The notes beneath the pieces were generated by a model, which made no database searches, was not told the origin of the DNA, and saw only the letters and a program-made list of their open reading frames with translations. A stretch of 37,548 bases of DNA from Nannocystaceae bacterium (GTDB lineage: Bacteria; Myxococcota_A; Polyangia; Nannocystales; Nannocystaceae), in assembly GCA_019694555.1 (NCBI GenBank), contig JAIBBS010000072.1, positions 1 through 37,548 on the forward strand, in the 5' to 3' direction. Made by a program: the position numbers and the translations under genes. This document shows, piece by piece, positions 15,433 through 26,740 of the stretch (positions are counted from its first letter, which is position 1; every line of letters starts with the position of its first letter).

Positions 15433-15921
15433 ATGTGCCGTGGCACCACGGTTGCACAACCGTGGGGCGTGCCGCCGTTCGTCCACCTGACGTTGCTCCT
15501 GCTCGCCACGTTGCTGCAGCCCGCACCCCAGTCGAACACGCCCGCGGTCACCTCGCAGCGTCCCAGCCCGCGCAGCCACACGCCCGAGCTCCGCGAGCCG
15601 TTCGTGCGCACCTCGTCGATCACCACCGTCGCGCTCGCGGCCACCCCCGGCGAGGGCGACGAGCTGCGCGATCCCTTCGACGGTGCCACCGCGGGTCCGC
15701 GCGGCAGCGGTGCCACGGCGTCGTCGAGCCTGCGCAGCGGCGCGTTGGATCGCAGCGCCACCGTCGGGGCCCCGGCCAGTCTCGCGCCGCGGGCCGTCGA
15801 GGCCGCGCCTGCGCGTCGCGTCGCGCCGGTCGAGCCCGCCGCCGACGCGCCCGCGGATCTCCGCGATCCGTTTCGCCGCGCCGGTGTGGGCCGCGGTGCC
15901 GGTGCGCGCGGCGTTCCATGA
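15433..15921 (+). CDS. short exported protein with three LRDPF-type motifs
   Basis: A 162-residue protein, or 150 residues if it starts at GTG 15469. A hydrophobic segment (VHLTLLLLATLLQ) serves as signal peptide or anchor. The rest is Ala/Pro/Ser/Arg-rich and probably disordered. It contains the motif [E/D]LR[E/D]PF three times: ELREPF and ELRDPF in the middle and DLRDPF near the C-terminus. Repeated short motifs in a disordered protein usually mean a binding partner that recognises them; no partner can be named. Both starts place the hydrophobic segment properly. It ends 12 nt before the next gene, suggesting an operon with it. Confidence 0.55.
   Translation: MCRGTTVAQPWGVPPFVHLTLLLLATLLQPAPQSNTPAVTSQRPSPRSHTPELREPFVRTSSITTVALAATPGEGDELRDPFDGATAGPRGSGATASSSLRSGALDRSATVGAPASLAPRAVEAAPARRVAPVEPAADAPADLRDPFRRAGVGRGAGARGVP
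15446..15465 (+). promoter_or_regulatory. perfect inverted repeat at the start of the 15433 gene
   Basis: CCACGGTT and AACCGTGG form an 8-bp perfect palindrome around GCAC. If translation starts at GTG 15469 the palindrome lies just before the start codon and could be an operator or a hairpin that hides the start. If it starts at ATG 15433, the palindrome is within codons 5-11. Confidence 0.35.
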
Positions 15922-15933
15922 TACCCATGGGCG

Positions 15934-18063
15934 GTGTCCTCGAAGCACTCGACGTTCCTTGGGTGTGCGCTCGCATTGATCACCGCGGTGTTGCCGTCGT
16001 GCGGTGACAAGAAGTCCGGCGCCGACGCTGGCGCGGGCGGTGGCAGTGCCGGCACCGTCACGCCGCCGCCCAAGCCCGCGTTCGATCGCATCGTCGCGCA
16101 GCCGCTGGCGGACTTCGGCACGCGCCCGGGCTTCATCCAGGGCGGCATGGTCTACGCCGCGATGCGCGTGCCCACGGCGCTGACGTTCCTGCGCGGGCTG
16201 CCGTGGCCCACGGACTTCGTGCGCGACCTCGGCGAGTTCGCGAGCGAGACCGGCATCGATCTGCGCTCGGATGATCTCAGCACGCGCTTCGCCCTCGCGG
16301 CCGACGGCGTGGTCTCGATGACGCTGCTGCGTCCGATCCGCGGCGACGGCAAGGCCCTGCGCGCAGCGCTGATGACCCCGAGCCCCGCGCGCGACGCGAT
16401 CCGCTTCGTGCTCAACCCGCCCCAACCCGTGCCCGAGACGGTGCTGCCACCCAAGGAAGCGCTGCCGATCTCGGCGCCGCCGGCGGTCGCGGATCCCCCA
16501 CCGCCGGTGGCCCCGACGGTGCCGAGCACGGCGATCGAGCCGCCGGTGCCGCCCGAGCCGGTGCCGCCCGAGCCGGTGCCGCTCGAGCCGCCACCGCCAC
16601 CGCCGGGACCGTCCGACGAAGCGATCGCGGCGGCCAAGGACGTGCTCGATCGCGCGAGCGCGTTCGGCTTGCACTCGCGCGTCGTGGTCGCGGTGACCGA
16701 TCCGCGTCCGCTGGTCGATCACCTGCGCTCGCGCGTGCCGGCGCGCGAGCAGGAGTTCTGGCGCACCGACTGCGCCGGCATCGGCGGCGTGCTGTGCATC
16801 GGCGGCGACGACTCGTTGCTCGTGGTGCGCGGCGAGGCCCAGACCGTGACGTTCGACTTCTTCATGTTCATCGCCGATGCCGAGCGCGTGACCTCGAGCC
16901 GTCGCGAGGCCGTCCGCGGTGCACTCGCGGTGGGGCCGGTCACCGAGGGACCTGCGCTCGCGATGCGCGGCGATGCCTCGGCCTACTTCGAGGCCCGGGG
17001 CCTGGTCGACTTCGTCGAGCTCGATGCCCAGCGCCGGACCATCAACACGCTGCGGTGGGACAGCGGTACCGAGGACGTCGGCGCCGACATCACCTCGGCC
17101 GAGTCGATGCAGCAGATGGCCGCGATGCCGATGCTGTTCCGCGGCGCGCGGCTCGACGTCGGCGTGGTCGAGGGCGACGGGCTCTACGCGGAGCTGCGCT
17201 GGATCGGTGAGCCTGGCACCGGCGGTACCGCGGCGTTGCTCGCGGGTGCCACCGGCGACGGCGACATCCCCACCATCGCGGGTCTGTGCGACGGTGCGCT
17301 GCTGTGCTTCCGCAGCGCCGGCCTGCCCTCGCCGGGCAAGCTGGCCGAGCGTTTCGCCAAGGGCGCGTGGGCGGCAGGACCCGACGAGATCGAGAATCGC
17401 GTGCGCCACTTCGACGAGATCGCAGCGATGCACGTGTTCGTCGCGAGCTGGCCCAACCTGGTGGGCGCGATGGCGGCGTGGCCGGAACGCGAGGCCGGCG
17501 ATGGCCCGCAGGCCACGCTCGCGCGCAACGCCGTCGAGGTGTTCGGCCGCGTCGAGGGTGTCGGCGGCAGCCTGCGCAGCCTGTCGGTGACCGGGCGCGG
17601 GCTCGACGGCGACTACGTCGGCTTCCTGCGCACCAACGCGACCGACTCGGGCCTGCCGCGCGGCGTGCTGACGTTCGCGGGCCAGTCGATGAGCGAGGGC
17701 ACCCTCGGCGAGTCGCGCGGTCCGGCGTGGACGTGGAGCGTGCCCGACGTGCCGGCGCCGCTGACGTTGGTGACGCACAACGACGCCAACAAGGACGGCT
17801 CGCCGCCCAAGACCGGCTGGATCGCGCTGGTCGACGGGCTCGACCGCATGGGCTGGATGCTCGATCTGCCGCGCGAGCACAACGACGGGCCGCCGCTGTA
17901 CGCAGAGATCCCCGACCTGGGTCGGCTGCTGTCGGCCATGGGCGGGCTCGATCGCGACCTCGATCTGTTCCGCGGCTACGCGACCGGACGGGGCCTGCGC
18001 GCGATGCTGAAGTTCGATGGTGACGAGCCGGTGGTGTCGGCGTCGTTTCTGCGCAATCGTTGA
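15934..18063 (+). CDS. large lipoprotein of unknown function with Pro-rich central linker
   Basis: A 709-residue lipoprotein starting at GTG 15934 (lipobox LPSC, Cys23). Residues about 45-165 form a first domain (AMRVPTALTFLRGLPWPTDFVRDLGEFA). A linker of about 60 residues made of Pro/Val/Glu (PPEPVPPEPVPLEPPPPPPG) follows, then a long alpha/beta region to the end without a recognised family. Segments such as GAGIGG-type turns, DCAGIGGVLCIGGDDS and LSVTGRGLDGDYVGFLRT suggest repeated beta-sheet substrate-shield domains, but this is uncertain. The Pro linker probably spans periplasm or peptidoglycan. The stop overlaps the start region of the kinase gene, so the two are almost certainly co-transcribed. 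ATG 15927 is out of frame. Confidence 0.7.
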   Translation: MSSKHSTFLGCALALITAVLPSCGDKKSGADAGAGGGSAGTVTPPPKPAFDRIVAQPLADFGTRPGFIQGGMVYAAMRVPTALTFLRGLPWPTDFVRDLGEFASETGIDLRSDDLSTRFALAADGVVSMTLLRPIRGDGKALRAALMTPSPARDAIRFVLNPPQPVPETVLPPKEALPISAPPAVADPPPPVAPTVPSTAIEPPVPPEPVPPEPVPLEPPPPPPGPSDEAIAAAKDVLDRASAFGLHSRVVVAVTDPRPLVDHLRSRVPAREQEFWRTDCAGIGGVLCIGGDDSLLVVRGEAQTVTFDFFMFIADAERVTSSRREAVRGALAVGPVTEGPALAMRGDASAYFEARGLVDFVELDAQRRTINTLRWDSGTEDVGADITSAESMQQMAAMPMLFRGARLDVGVVEGDGLYAELRWIGEPGTGGTAALLAGATGDGDIPTIAGLCDGALLCFRSAGLPSPGKLAERFAKGAWAAGPDEIENRVRHFDEIAAMHVFVASWPNLVGAMAAWPEREAGDGPQATLARNAVEVFGRVEGVGGSLRSLSVTGRGLDGDYVGFLRTNATDSGLPRGVLTFAGQSMSEGTLGESRGPAWTWSVPDVPAPLTLVTHNDANKDGSPPKTGWIALVDGLDRMGWMLDLPREHNDGPPLYAEIPDLGRLLSAMGGLDRDLDLFRGYATGRGLRAMLKFDGDEPVVSASFLRNR

Positions 18064-18068
18064 GCTGG

Positions 18069-20932
<2,864 letters not shown>

Positions 20933-20936
<4 letters not shown>

Positions 20937-21763
20937 TCGGGCGTGTGTTCACACTGCTGTCGTTGCTGGCCTGCGCGTGTCCGCGCGATGCCGCGGTGCA
21001 CCGCGAGCCCGAGCCCACCGCGCAGCGCGGGATCCTGCTCGCGGATCTGACGTGGCAGCAAGCGGAGGCCGTGCTCACGCGCGAGACCATCGTGGTGTTC
21101 GCGCTCGGTGCCGCCGCGAAGGAGCACGGGCCGCACCTGCGGCTCGACAACGATCGCACGCTCGCGGCCTACTTCGAGGCGCAGCTGCTGCAGCGCGCCG
21201 AGGTCGTGGTGGCGCCGATGCTCACGTACCACCACTATCCCGCGTTCGTGCAGTATCCCGGTTCGATCTCGCTGCGACCCGAGACCGCGCGGGATCTCGT
21301 GGTCGATGCGTGTCGCTCGCTCGCGCGCTTCGGCCCGCATCGATTCTACGTCGCCAACACCGGCATCTCGACCCTGGGCCCGCTGCGCGACGCGGCCGCG
21401 GTACTGGCGGCCGACGGCATCACGCTGCACTTCACCGATCTGCAGGCTGCGCTGGCGCCGACCGAGGCCGCGATCGCCGAGCAGCCGCGGGGCTCCCACG
21501 CCGACGAGATGGAGACCTCGATGATCCTCGCGATTGCACCTGGGCGGGTCGACATGGCCAAGGCGGTGCGCGACGTCGAGCCCAAGCACGGCCGCGGCTT
21601 CGATCGCGAGCCCGGCGGTGCGGGCACGTGGTCGCGCTCGGGTGTGTGGGGCGACGCGACCCTGGCCGACGTCGACAAGGGCCGCGTGCTGGTCGACGCG
21701 CTGCTGGCCGCGATGCTCGCGGATCTCGAGCGGCTGCGCTCTCTGCCCACCGACCCGCGCTAG
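20933..21763 (+). CDS. creatininase-family amidohydrolase lipoprotein
   Basis: A 276-residue lipoprotein (signal MIGRVFTLLSLLACAC; Cys14 or Cys16). It belongs to the creatininase/MftE family of metal-dependent amidohydrolases: AKEHGPHLRLDND supplies His65 and Asp74, and GSHADEMETS supplies His and Glu ligands. At the position of the usual ligand Glu (EQH) this protein has Lys-Glu-His, so the Glu is shifted by one. The usual NGHGGN is replaced by VANTGIST. It may cleave an amide or peptide, but creatinine is unlikely for an exported protein. It overlaps the kinase gene by 4 nt, so it is made together with the kinase and may modify the ligand that the kinase senses. Confidence 0.8.
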
Positions 21764-21884
21764 CCGGTTGCGCGCAGCTTCGTCGCCGGGCGCCGGAAAT
21801 GTGGGCGCGTGCCGGCGTCTATGGGCATGCAAGGTCGGGCGCGCGGCTCGGGGGGGCACGCGCGGCGCGATCGTGGAGGTCCGC

Positions 21885-23819
21885 ATGGCGCGAGCGACGA
21901 CGCTCGGGCTCGTCGCGGTCGTCGCGGGATGCTCGTCATCCCCGACGCCGCACGATCCCGCTGGCAACGACACCGGTGGGATCACGGTCGGCGTGGGCGA
22001 CAGCTCGGGCTCCGGCGAGGACGGCAGCAGCGGCGCACCGCTGCCGGTGCCGGATCTCGGCGGCGCAGACGACGGCCTGGGCCCGAGCGCGTGTGCGGAC
22101 GAGCTGCCGCCGCCGCTGCCGGTCGCGATCGATGCCGGTTGCGTCGCGGATCCGGTCATCGGCGGCTTCGAGCCGGTGGTGAAGTGGTCGCGTTCGACCT
22201 GGGAGGTGGGGCCGGGCTCGACCGAGTCCGCGACCACGCCGCTGGTGCTGCAGCTCAACGACGACGATGGCGACGGCGCCATCGACCACAACGACACGCC
22301 CGACGTGCTGATGCTGACCTACGGCAGCGGCTATCTGCGCGGCATGTCCGGCATCGACGGCAGCCCGGTGCTCGACGCGGTCGCGCCGGGCTTCGGCCGC
22401 GCCGACGGCCTCGCGGCCGCAGACATCGACAACGACGGCATCGTCGAGATCGTCGGCATCAACGGCGGCACCAGCAACGGCACGCCGATCGCGTTCGAGC
22501 ACGACGGCACCGTGAAGTGGATGGGGCCGTCGCTGGCCGGCCACGTCTCGCCCTACGACTCGACGCCCGCGTTCGGTGACATGAACGGCGACGGTTGGAC
22601 CGAGATCGTCATCGGTCGCGCGATCCTCGACGCCGACGGCAACCTCGTGGCCACGGGCGAGTACGGCTACGGCTCGCACAACGGCGACGCGAGCCTGTCG
22701 TTCCCCGCCGACGTCGACGACGACGGTCAGCAGGAGGTCGTGGTCGGCAACGCGCTGTACCGCATGGACGGCAGCGCGATCTGGCACCACGACCAAGGCG
22801 ATGGCTACCCCGCGATCGCCGACTTCGAGCTCGACGGCAAGCCCGAGATCGTGGTCGTGCGCGCGGGTCACGTCGCGCTGCACGAGAGCGCCGACGGCAC
22901 CATGCGCTGGAACACTGCGCTGCCGACCGGGGCCGGCGGGCCACCGACGGTGGCGGACTTCGACGGCGACGGTCTGCCCGAGGTCGGCGTCGCGTCCTCG
23001 AGCGCGTACTCGGTGTTCGACGGCGACGGCACCATGCTGTGGACGCGCACGACGCAGGATCTCTCGTCGGGCGTCACGGGCTCGTCGGTGTTCGACTTCG
23101 AGGGCGACGGCGTGGCCGAGGTGGTCTACGCCGACGAGACGCGGCTGTGGGTCTTCTCCGGCACCGACGGTGCGGTCAAGCTCGAGTTCGACGGCCACTC
23201 CAGCGGCACGCGGCTCGAGTACCCCGTGGTCGCGGATCTCGACAACGACGGCCACGCCGAGATCGTGGTCGTGCACGAGACCTACCAGAGCAACTACCAG
23301 GGCGTGACGGTGGTGACCGATGCCGCCAACTCGTGGCGGCCCGCGCGGGGGCTGTGGAACCAGCACGCGTATCACATCAGCCACGTCGACGACGACGGTG
23401 GCGTGCCGCTCGCGGCGGCGCAGAGCTGGAAGACGCACAACTCGTTCCGTGCCGGCGACCTGCTGCCCAACGACGGGCTCGCGCAGCCCGACGCGATCAT
23501 GGACGCGGCCACGTGTTCGCTGTGCGAGGGCGGCCTGCGCACGCTGTGGATCCAGCTCGCCAATGGCGGCACCGCGCCGCTGCTGCAGGGCGCGGACCTC
23601 GAGATCTACGGCGTCGCCGACGGCAGCAAGACGCTGCTCGACACCGTCCCGTTCGCGGACGCGCTGGCGCCGGGCGCCGCCGCGGACGTGATCGAGGTCC
23701 AGGTCGACGTCGGCGACGCCACTGCGCTCGAGGTCGGCATCACGCTGCACGAGGGCGAGTGCAAGCCCACCGACGCGATCGTGCTCGAGCTCGAGCCCTG
23801 CGAGCCGCCCGCGGGCTGA
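21885..23819 (+). CDS. FG-GAP/VCBS-repeat lipoprotein (beta-propeller)
   Basis: A 644-residue lipoprotein (lipobox VAGC, Cys16) with a short Ser/Gly linker. Residues about 110-480 contain at least seven FG-GAP-type repeats with Ca-binding D-x-[DN]-x-D-G loops (ADIDNDGIVEI, DMNGDGWTEI, DVDDDGQQEV, DFDGDGLPEV, DFEGDGVAEV, DLDNDGHAEI). This predicts an integrin-like seven-bladed propeller. The C-terminal 110 residues (LRTLWIQLANGGTAPLLQGADLEIYG...) fit a CARDB-type adhesion sandwich, with a CSLC pair before it. ATG 21885 follows a GGAGG ribosome binding site. It is probably a surface adhesin or polymer-binding protein. Confidence 0.85.
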   Translation: MARATTLGLVAVVAGCSSSPTPHDPAGNDTGGITVGVGDSSGSGEDGSSGAPLPVPDLGGADDGLGPSACADELPPPLPVAIDAGCVADPVIGGFEPVVKWSRSTWEVGPGSTESATTPLVLQLNDDDGDGAIDHNDTPDVLMLTYGSGYLRGMSGIDGSPVLDAVAPGFGRADGLAAADIDNDGIVEIVGINGGTSNGTPIAFEHDGTVKWMGPSLAGHVSPYDSTPAFGDMNGDGWTEIVIGRAILDADGNLVATGEYGYGSHNGDASLSFPADVDDDGQQEVVVGNALYRMDGSAIWHHDQGDGYPAIADFELDGKPEIVVVRAGHVALHESADGTMRWNTALPTGAGGPPTVADFDGDGLPEVGVASSSAYSVFDGDGTMLWTRTTQDLSSGVTGSSVFDFEGDGVAEVVYADETRLWVFSGTDGAVKLEFDGHSSGTRLEYPVVADLDNDGHAEIVVVHETYQSNYQGVTVVTDAANSWRPARGLWNQHAYHISHVDDDGGVPLAAAQSWKTHNSFRAGDLLPNDGLAQPDAIMDAATCSLCEGGLRTLWIQLANGGTAPLLQGADLEIYGVADGSKTLLDTVPFADALAPGAAADVIEVQVDVGDATALEVGITLHEGECKPTDAIVLELEPCEPPAG

Positions 23820-23833
23820 GCCGCGACCCGTGC

Positions 23834-23839
23834 TACGCT
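23834..23839 (+). promoter_or_regulatory. -10-like element TACGCT
   Basis: TACGCT ends 9 nt before ATG 23849. The transcript would begin within 1-3 nt of the start codon, so the mRNA would be leaderless or nearly so. It has the same geometry as the elements at 2075 and 13549. Confidence 0.4.
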
Positions 23840-23848
23840 GCGATCGCG

Positions 23849-26080
23849 ATGATGCGCACGATCGCGGCGACGCTCGCGATGCCGTGGCTGCTGGGCTGCG
23901 ATCGCAGCCCGCCCGCGCCTTCACCGGCCGCGGCGATCGAGCTGCCGGCCGGTGATCCCGCGCCAGCCGGGGATCGCGAGCCCGCGCGTGATGCCGCGAC
24001 CGCGCCGCCGGGCGAGGGCGAGCCGCTGCAGCTTCTCACCGACCCCCGCGTGCTCGCGGTGCTCGACCGCGACGCCGCCTCGCCGTGGTCGCTGCATGCG
24101 GTGTTGGCCCGCGTGGGCCCGGCACCGCGCGACGCACCGTCGGGCGCGACCACCGGCGCGATGCTGGCGGCGTTTCAGTCCACCTGGGGCGCGGTCGCGG
24201 ACGTCGTCGCGGCCGACGTCGCGCGGGTGGTCGAAGAGCTCGCGATCGACTGGGAGGACGACATCACGCGCACCTACGATCGCAGCGCCGCGCGCACGGC
24301 GGTGGGCGGCGATGCCGATCACCGCGGCAACGGCAACGTCGCGCGGGTGTTGCGGGCGTCGTGGCTGCGCTCGCCCGACGCGCGCTTCCCCCTGGCGGCG
24401 CTGGTGTATCGGCCCGACCGCCGCGATTTCGTGGGCGGCTGCGGCGAGCTGCGGGCGATCTACCGCCTCGCCTACGAGATCCCGCGCAGCGGCGGCATGG
24501 CGGCGTCGCGGCTGCCGCTCACGATCAACGTCGTGTTCGCGGTGCCCGACGATGGCGAGCAATGCCGCAGCGTCGCACGACGCTGGCGTGCGCCCGCGAT
24601 CGACGACGCCAACGCCGAGGCCGTGGCCGCCGCGCTGCTGCAGGGGCCGCTGCGACCCGACGCAGTGCGCTTCGCCCAGCTCGAGCTCGACGCGCAGCTG
24701 GTCCGCTTCCCCTCCGATCTCGAGCGCGTCGATCGGCGCGACTTCGCCGGTCAGGCGCTGTACCTGCTGCGGATCTTCGCGCTGCGCGGCGACGTGCTGC
24801 GACCGATCCCGCTCGAGAACACGCCCGACGTCGAGGGCATCCGTGCCGATCCGGCGCGGCGCGAGGCCCTGCGCCGCTGGTTGCTCGAGCACATGGCCGA
24901 GGTCGACCTCGGCGTGTTCCAGCTGCCCGAGCCGCTGCTCGCCGACGTCGCGCTGTCGTATTCGACCTTGGGTCACGCGCGTCTGGCCAACCGTCCGTTC
25001 TCCGCGTTGCTGCAGCCACAGGAGGCCGATGCGCTGGTCGCCGAGGCCGGCCTGGCCGCGCCACGCTTCGTCGCCGACGGTCGCAGTCTGCTCGAGCGCC
25101 TCGACGCTGCCAGCTGCATGGGCTGCCACCAGCTCGCGTCGACCGCCGGTTTCCACCTGCTGGGCGTCGATCGACCCTTCGGCGACGACCCCGGCGCGGT
25201 CATGGCCGCGACCGATGGCAATCGCCTGCAGCTCGCGATCTCACCGCACCTGCTCGCGGAGCTGCCGCGACGGCGCGCCTACCTCGACGCGCTCGCCGAC
25301 GGGCGCGCGCCCGATCGCTTCCGGCCGCATCCCGCCGCGCCGCCGGCGACGTGGACGGCCGCGCCGGTGTTCGCGGACGCGGGCAGCAACGCGCCGTGCC
25401 TGCGCGAGCGCGACGGCACCGCGACGCTCGCCGCGCCCGCGCGCTGGCGCTGTGCGCCGCCGCTGCGCTGCAGCGCGATGGTCGACGACGCGCAGGGCCA
25501 CGCGAACCTGGGCATGTGCCTACCCGAGCAGGCGCAGCTGCACGCCGGCGAGGCCTGTCGCGACGCGACGATCGAAGCCGCGACCGCGCCAGGGCGCTTC
25601 GCGTGGAACCTGCGTGCGTTCGAGGATCGCGTGACGCAGCAGAACCCCCGCTACGCGCTCGGCACCGGCGCGATCACGACGCGCGCGTACAACTGTCGGC
25701 CGGCCCACATCGGCGTGCCGCTGGGGCGCGTGACCCGGAACTGCCGCGCCGACGAGCGGACACTCGCCGCGGTCGTCGATCAGGCCGAGCCCAGCGAGCT
25801 GTGTGCGGTGGTCGGTGGGCGCGGCTTCGAGGCCATGGCCACCGGTGTCTTCGATCACCGCGCGTTCGCAGACAGCGTCGTGCGCGGCATGCTCGACGCC
25901 TGCGACGCGGTGCACCCGTGCCGCGAGGACTACATCTGCCAGGCGTTGCCGGAGTTCCTCGCGAGCAAGGGCGTGGCCGCGCAGACCCTCGCCGCGCTGC
26001 AACGGCGAGGGCTCGGCTTCTGCACGCCGACCTACTTCGTGTACCAGCTGCGGCTCGACGGTCACCCCAACCCGCGTTGA
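23849..26080 (+). CDS. lipoprotein with one haem c-binding motif
   Basis: A 743-residue lipoprotein (MMRTIAATLAMPWLLGC, lipobox Cys17). A single CxxCH (CMGCH at residues 423-427) follows the segment RSLLERLDAAS, so covalent haem c attachment is likely, as in an exported cytochrome-like protein. An FGDDP and a later Met-rich stretch may supply an axial ligand, but this is not clear. The first 400 residues (ELAIDWEDDIT, RFPLAALVYRPDRRDF, GGCGELRAIYRLAYEIPRSGG) and last 300 residues, Cys-rich with CRPAHIGVPLGRVTRNC and CREDYIC, belong to no family I recognise. Two ATGs are adjacent (23849, 23852). It may take part in electron transfer or peroxide chemistry. It converges on the macrodomain gene with 16 nt between stops. 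Confidence 0.72.
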   Translation: MMRTIAATLAMPWLLGCDRSPPAPSPAAAIELPAGDPAPAGDREPARDAATAPPGEGEPLQLLTDPRVLAVLDRDAASPWSLHAVLARVGPAPRDAPSGATTGAMLAAFQSTWGAVADVVAADVARVVEELAIDWEDDITRTYDRSAARTAVGGDADHRGNGNVARVLRASWLRSPDARFPLAALVYRPDRRDFVGGCGELRAIYRLAYEIPRSGGMAASRLPLTINVVFAVPDDGEQCRSVARRWRAPAIDDANAEAVAAALLQGPLRPDAVRFAQLELDAQLVRFPSDLERVDRRDFAGQALYLLRIFALRGDVLRPIPLENTPDVEGIRADPARREALRRWLLEHMAEVDLGVFQLPEPLLADVALSYSTLGHARLANRPFSALLQPQEADALVAEAGLAAPRFVADGRSLLERLDAASCMGCHQLASTAGFHLLGVDRPFGDDPGAVMAATDGNRLQLAISPHLLAELPRRRAYLDALADGRAPDRFRPHPAAPPATWTAAPVFADAGSNAPCLRERDGTATLAAPARWRCAPPLRCSAMVDDAQGHANLGMCLPEQAQLHAGEACRDATIEAATAPGRFAWNLRAFEDRVTQQNPRYALGTGAITTRAYNCRPAHIGVPLGRVTRNCRADERTLAAVVDQAEPSELCAVVGGRGFEAMATGVFDHRAFADSVVRGMLDACDAVHPCREDYICQALPEFLASKGVAAQTLAALQRRGLGFCTPTYFVYQLRLDGHPNPR

Positions 26081-26096
26081 GCGGGTCGCGATCGCA

Positions 26097-26594
26097 TCAG
26101 CGCGTCGGCTCGTTCGCCTTCACGCCCTGGCGGTAGGTCGTGTAGACGTAGATCGGGATCTTCAGATCGCCCAGGTGCTTGGCCAGCAACGGCTGCACGT
26201 CGGTCCACGCCAGACCGCCGACGCCGGTGGCGAGCCGCGGCAGCGCCAGGCTGGTCACGTGCTCGTCGGTGACGAAGCGGTGCAGCGCGCGCAGGGCCGC
26301 GTTGACGTGCTCGAGGTGCGCGCGCCCGGGATGGCCGTGCGAGTGCGCGCCAGCGGCTGCGGGCTGCGTCAGCAGGTTCACGATGCGGCGACCGTCGGGC
26401 ATCGGCCAGCTCCACAGCGCGCCGGGCTCGGGATGCGAGACGTGGCAGTGGTGGCGGAAGTCCTTGACCATCGCCGGCCACCGCTCACGCAGGGCCAGGG
26501 CCAAGCCCTGCTCGAAGTGATCGCCCGGGGCCACGCCGTGGGCAATGGTGTTCGCGGAGCTGAGCAGGATGTCGCCTTCGACTTCGTGGATCAC
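26097..26594 (-). CDS. stand-alone macrodomain protein (ADP-ribose binding/hydrolase)
   Basis: A 165-residue protein made of a single macrodomain. The N-terminal loop is SSANTIAHGVAPGDHFEQGLALAL (pattern NxxxHG...G.A); the second loop is ALPRLATGVGGLAW, which resembles the PLATGxGGLxW pattern of ADP-ribose-processing macrodomains of the Poa1p/DarG type. These bind ADP-ribose and may remove it from proteins, DNA or RNA. The start is GTG 26594 with a weak ribosome binding site. No ADP-ribosyltransferase such as DarT is next to it, so it is not an obvious toxin-antitoxin pair. The gene lies downstream of the transglutaminase-like gene on the same strand but behind a strong hairpin. Confidence 0.83.
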   Translation of the reverse strand: MIHEVEGDILLSSANTIAHGVAPGDHFEQGLALALRERWPAMVKDFRHHCHVSHPEPGALWSWPMPDGRRIVNLLTQPAAAGAHSHGHPGRAHLEHVNAALRALHRFVTDEHVTSLALPRLATGVGGLAWTDVQPLLAKHLGDLKIPIYVYTTYRQGVKANEPTR

Positions 26595-26680
26595 GATTCA
26601 CGTCCCTCGCGCGATCTGTGCGCGACCGGGAGCATGGGGCTGCCGGCGGCTGCGCGCCGCGGCAAGCTTTGCGGTCGGCC

Positions 26681-26709
26681 GGGCCCGCGTCGGCAACCGC
26701 CGCGGGCCC
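26681..26709 (-). terminator. strong hairpin downstream of the transglutaminase-like gene
   Basis: A 9-bp perfect GC stem (GGGCCCGCG and CGCGGGCCC) encloses an inner CGG-CAA-CCG stem-loop. It lies 32 nt after the stop of the minus-strand gene at 26741 and before the macrodomain gene. No U-run follows on either strand. The 9-bp GC stem suggests at least an attenuating terminator. Confidence 0.5.
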
Positions 26710-26721
26710 GAGGGGGTCCGT

Positions 26722-26739
26722 CGTGGAGAGGAGGCTCCG
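26722..26739 (+). repeat. 18-nt dispersed repeat, copy B
   Basis: This matches 5233-5250 at 17 of 18 positions. As at copy A, it sits directly beside a stop codon (26741-26743), here with opposite orientation to the gene it follows. Confidence 0.4.
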
Positions 26740-26740
26740 G

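Noticed and set aside
14425..17880. Minus-strand open frame of about 1150 codons across the sigma factor and lipoprotein genes
   Set aside because: Low-complexity Arg/His/Ala sequence crossing several intergenic regions; a shadow of the plus-strand genes.
26097..26594. DarTG toxin-antitoxin pair
   Set aside because: Only the macrodomain is present; neither neighbour has ADP-ribosyltransferase motifs.
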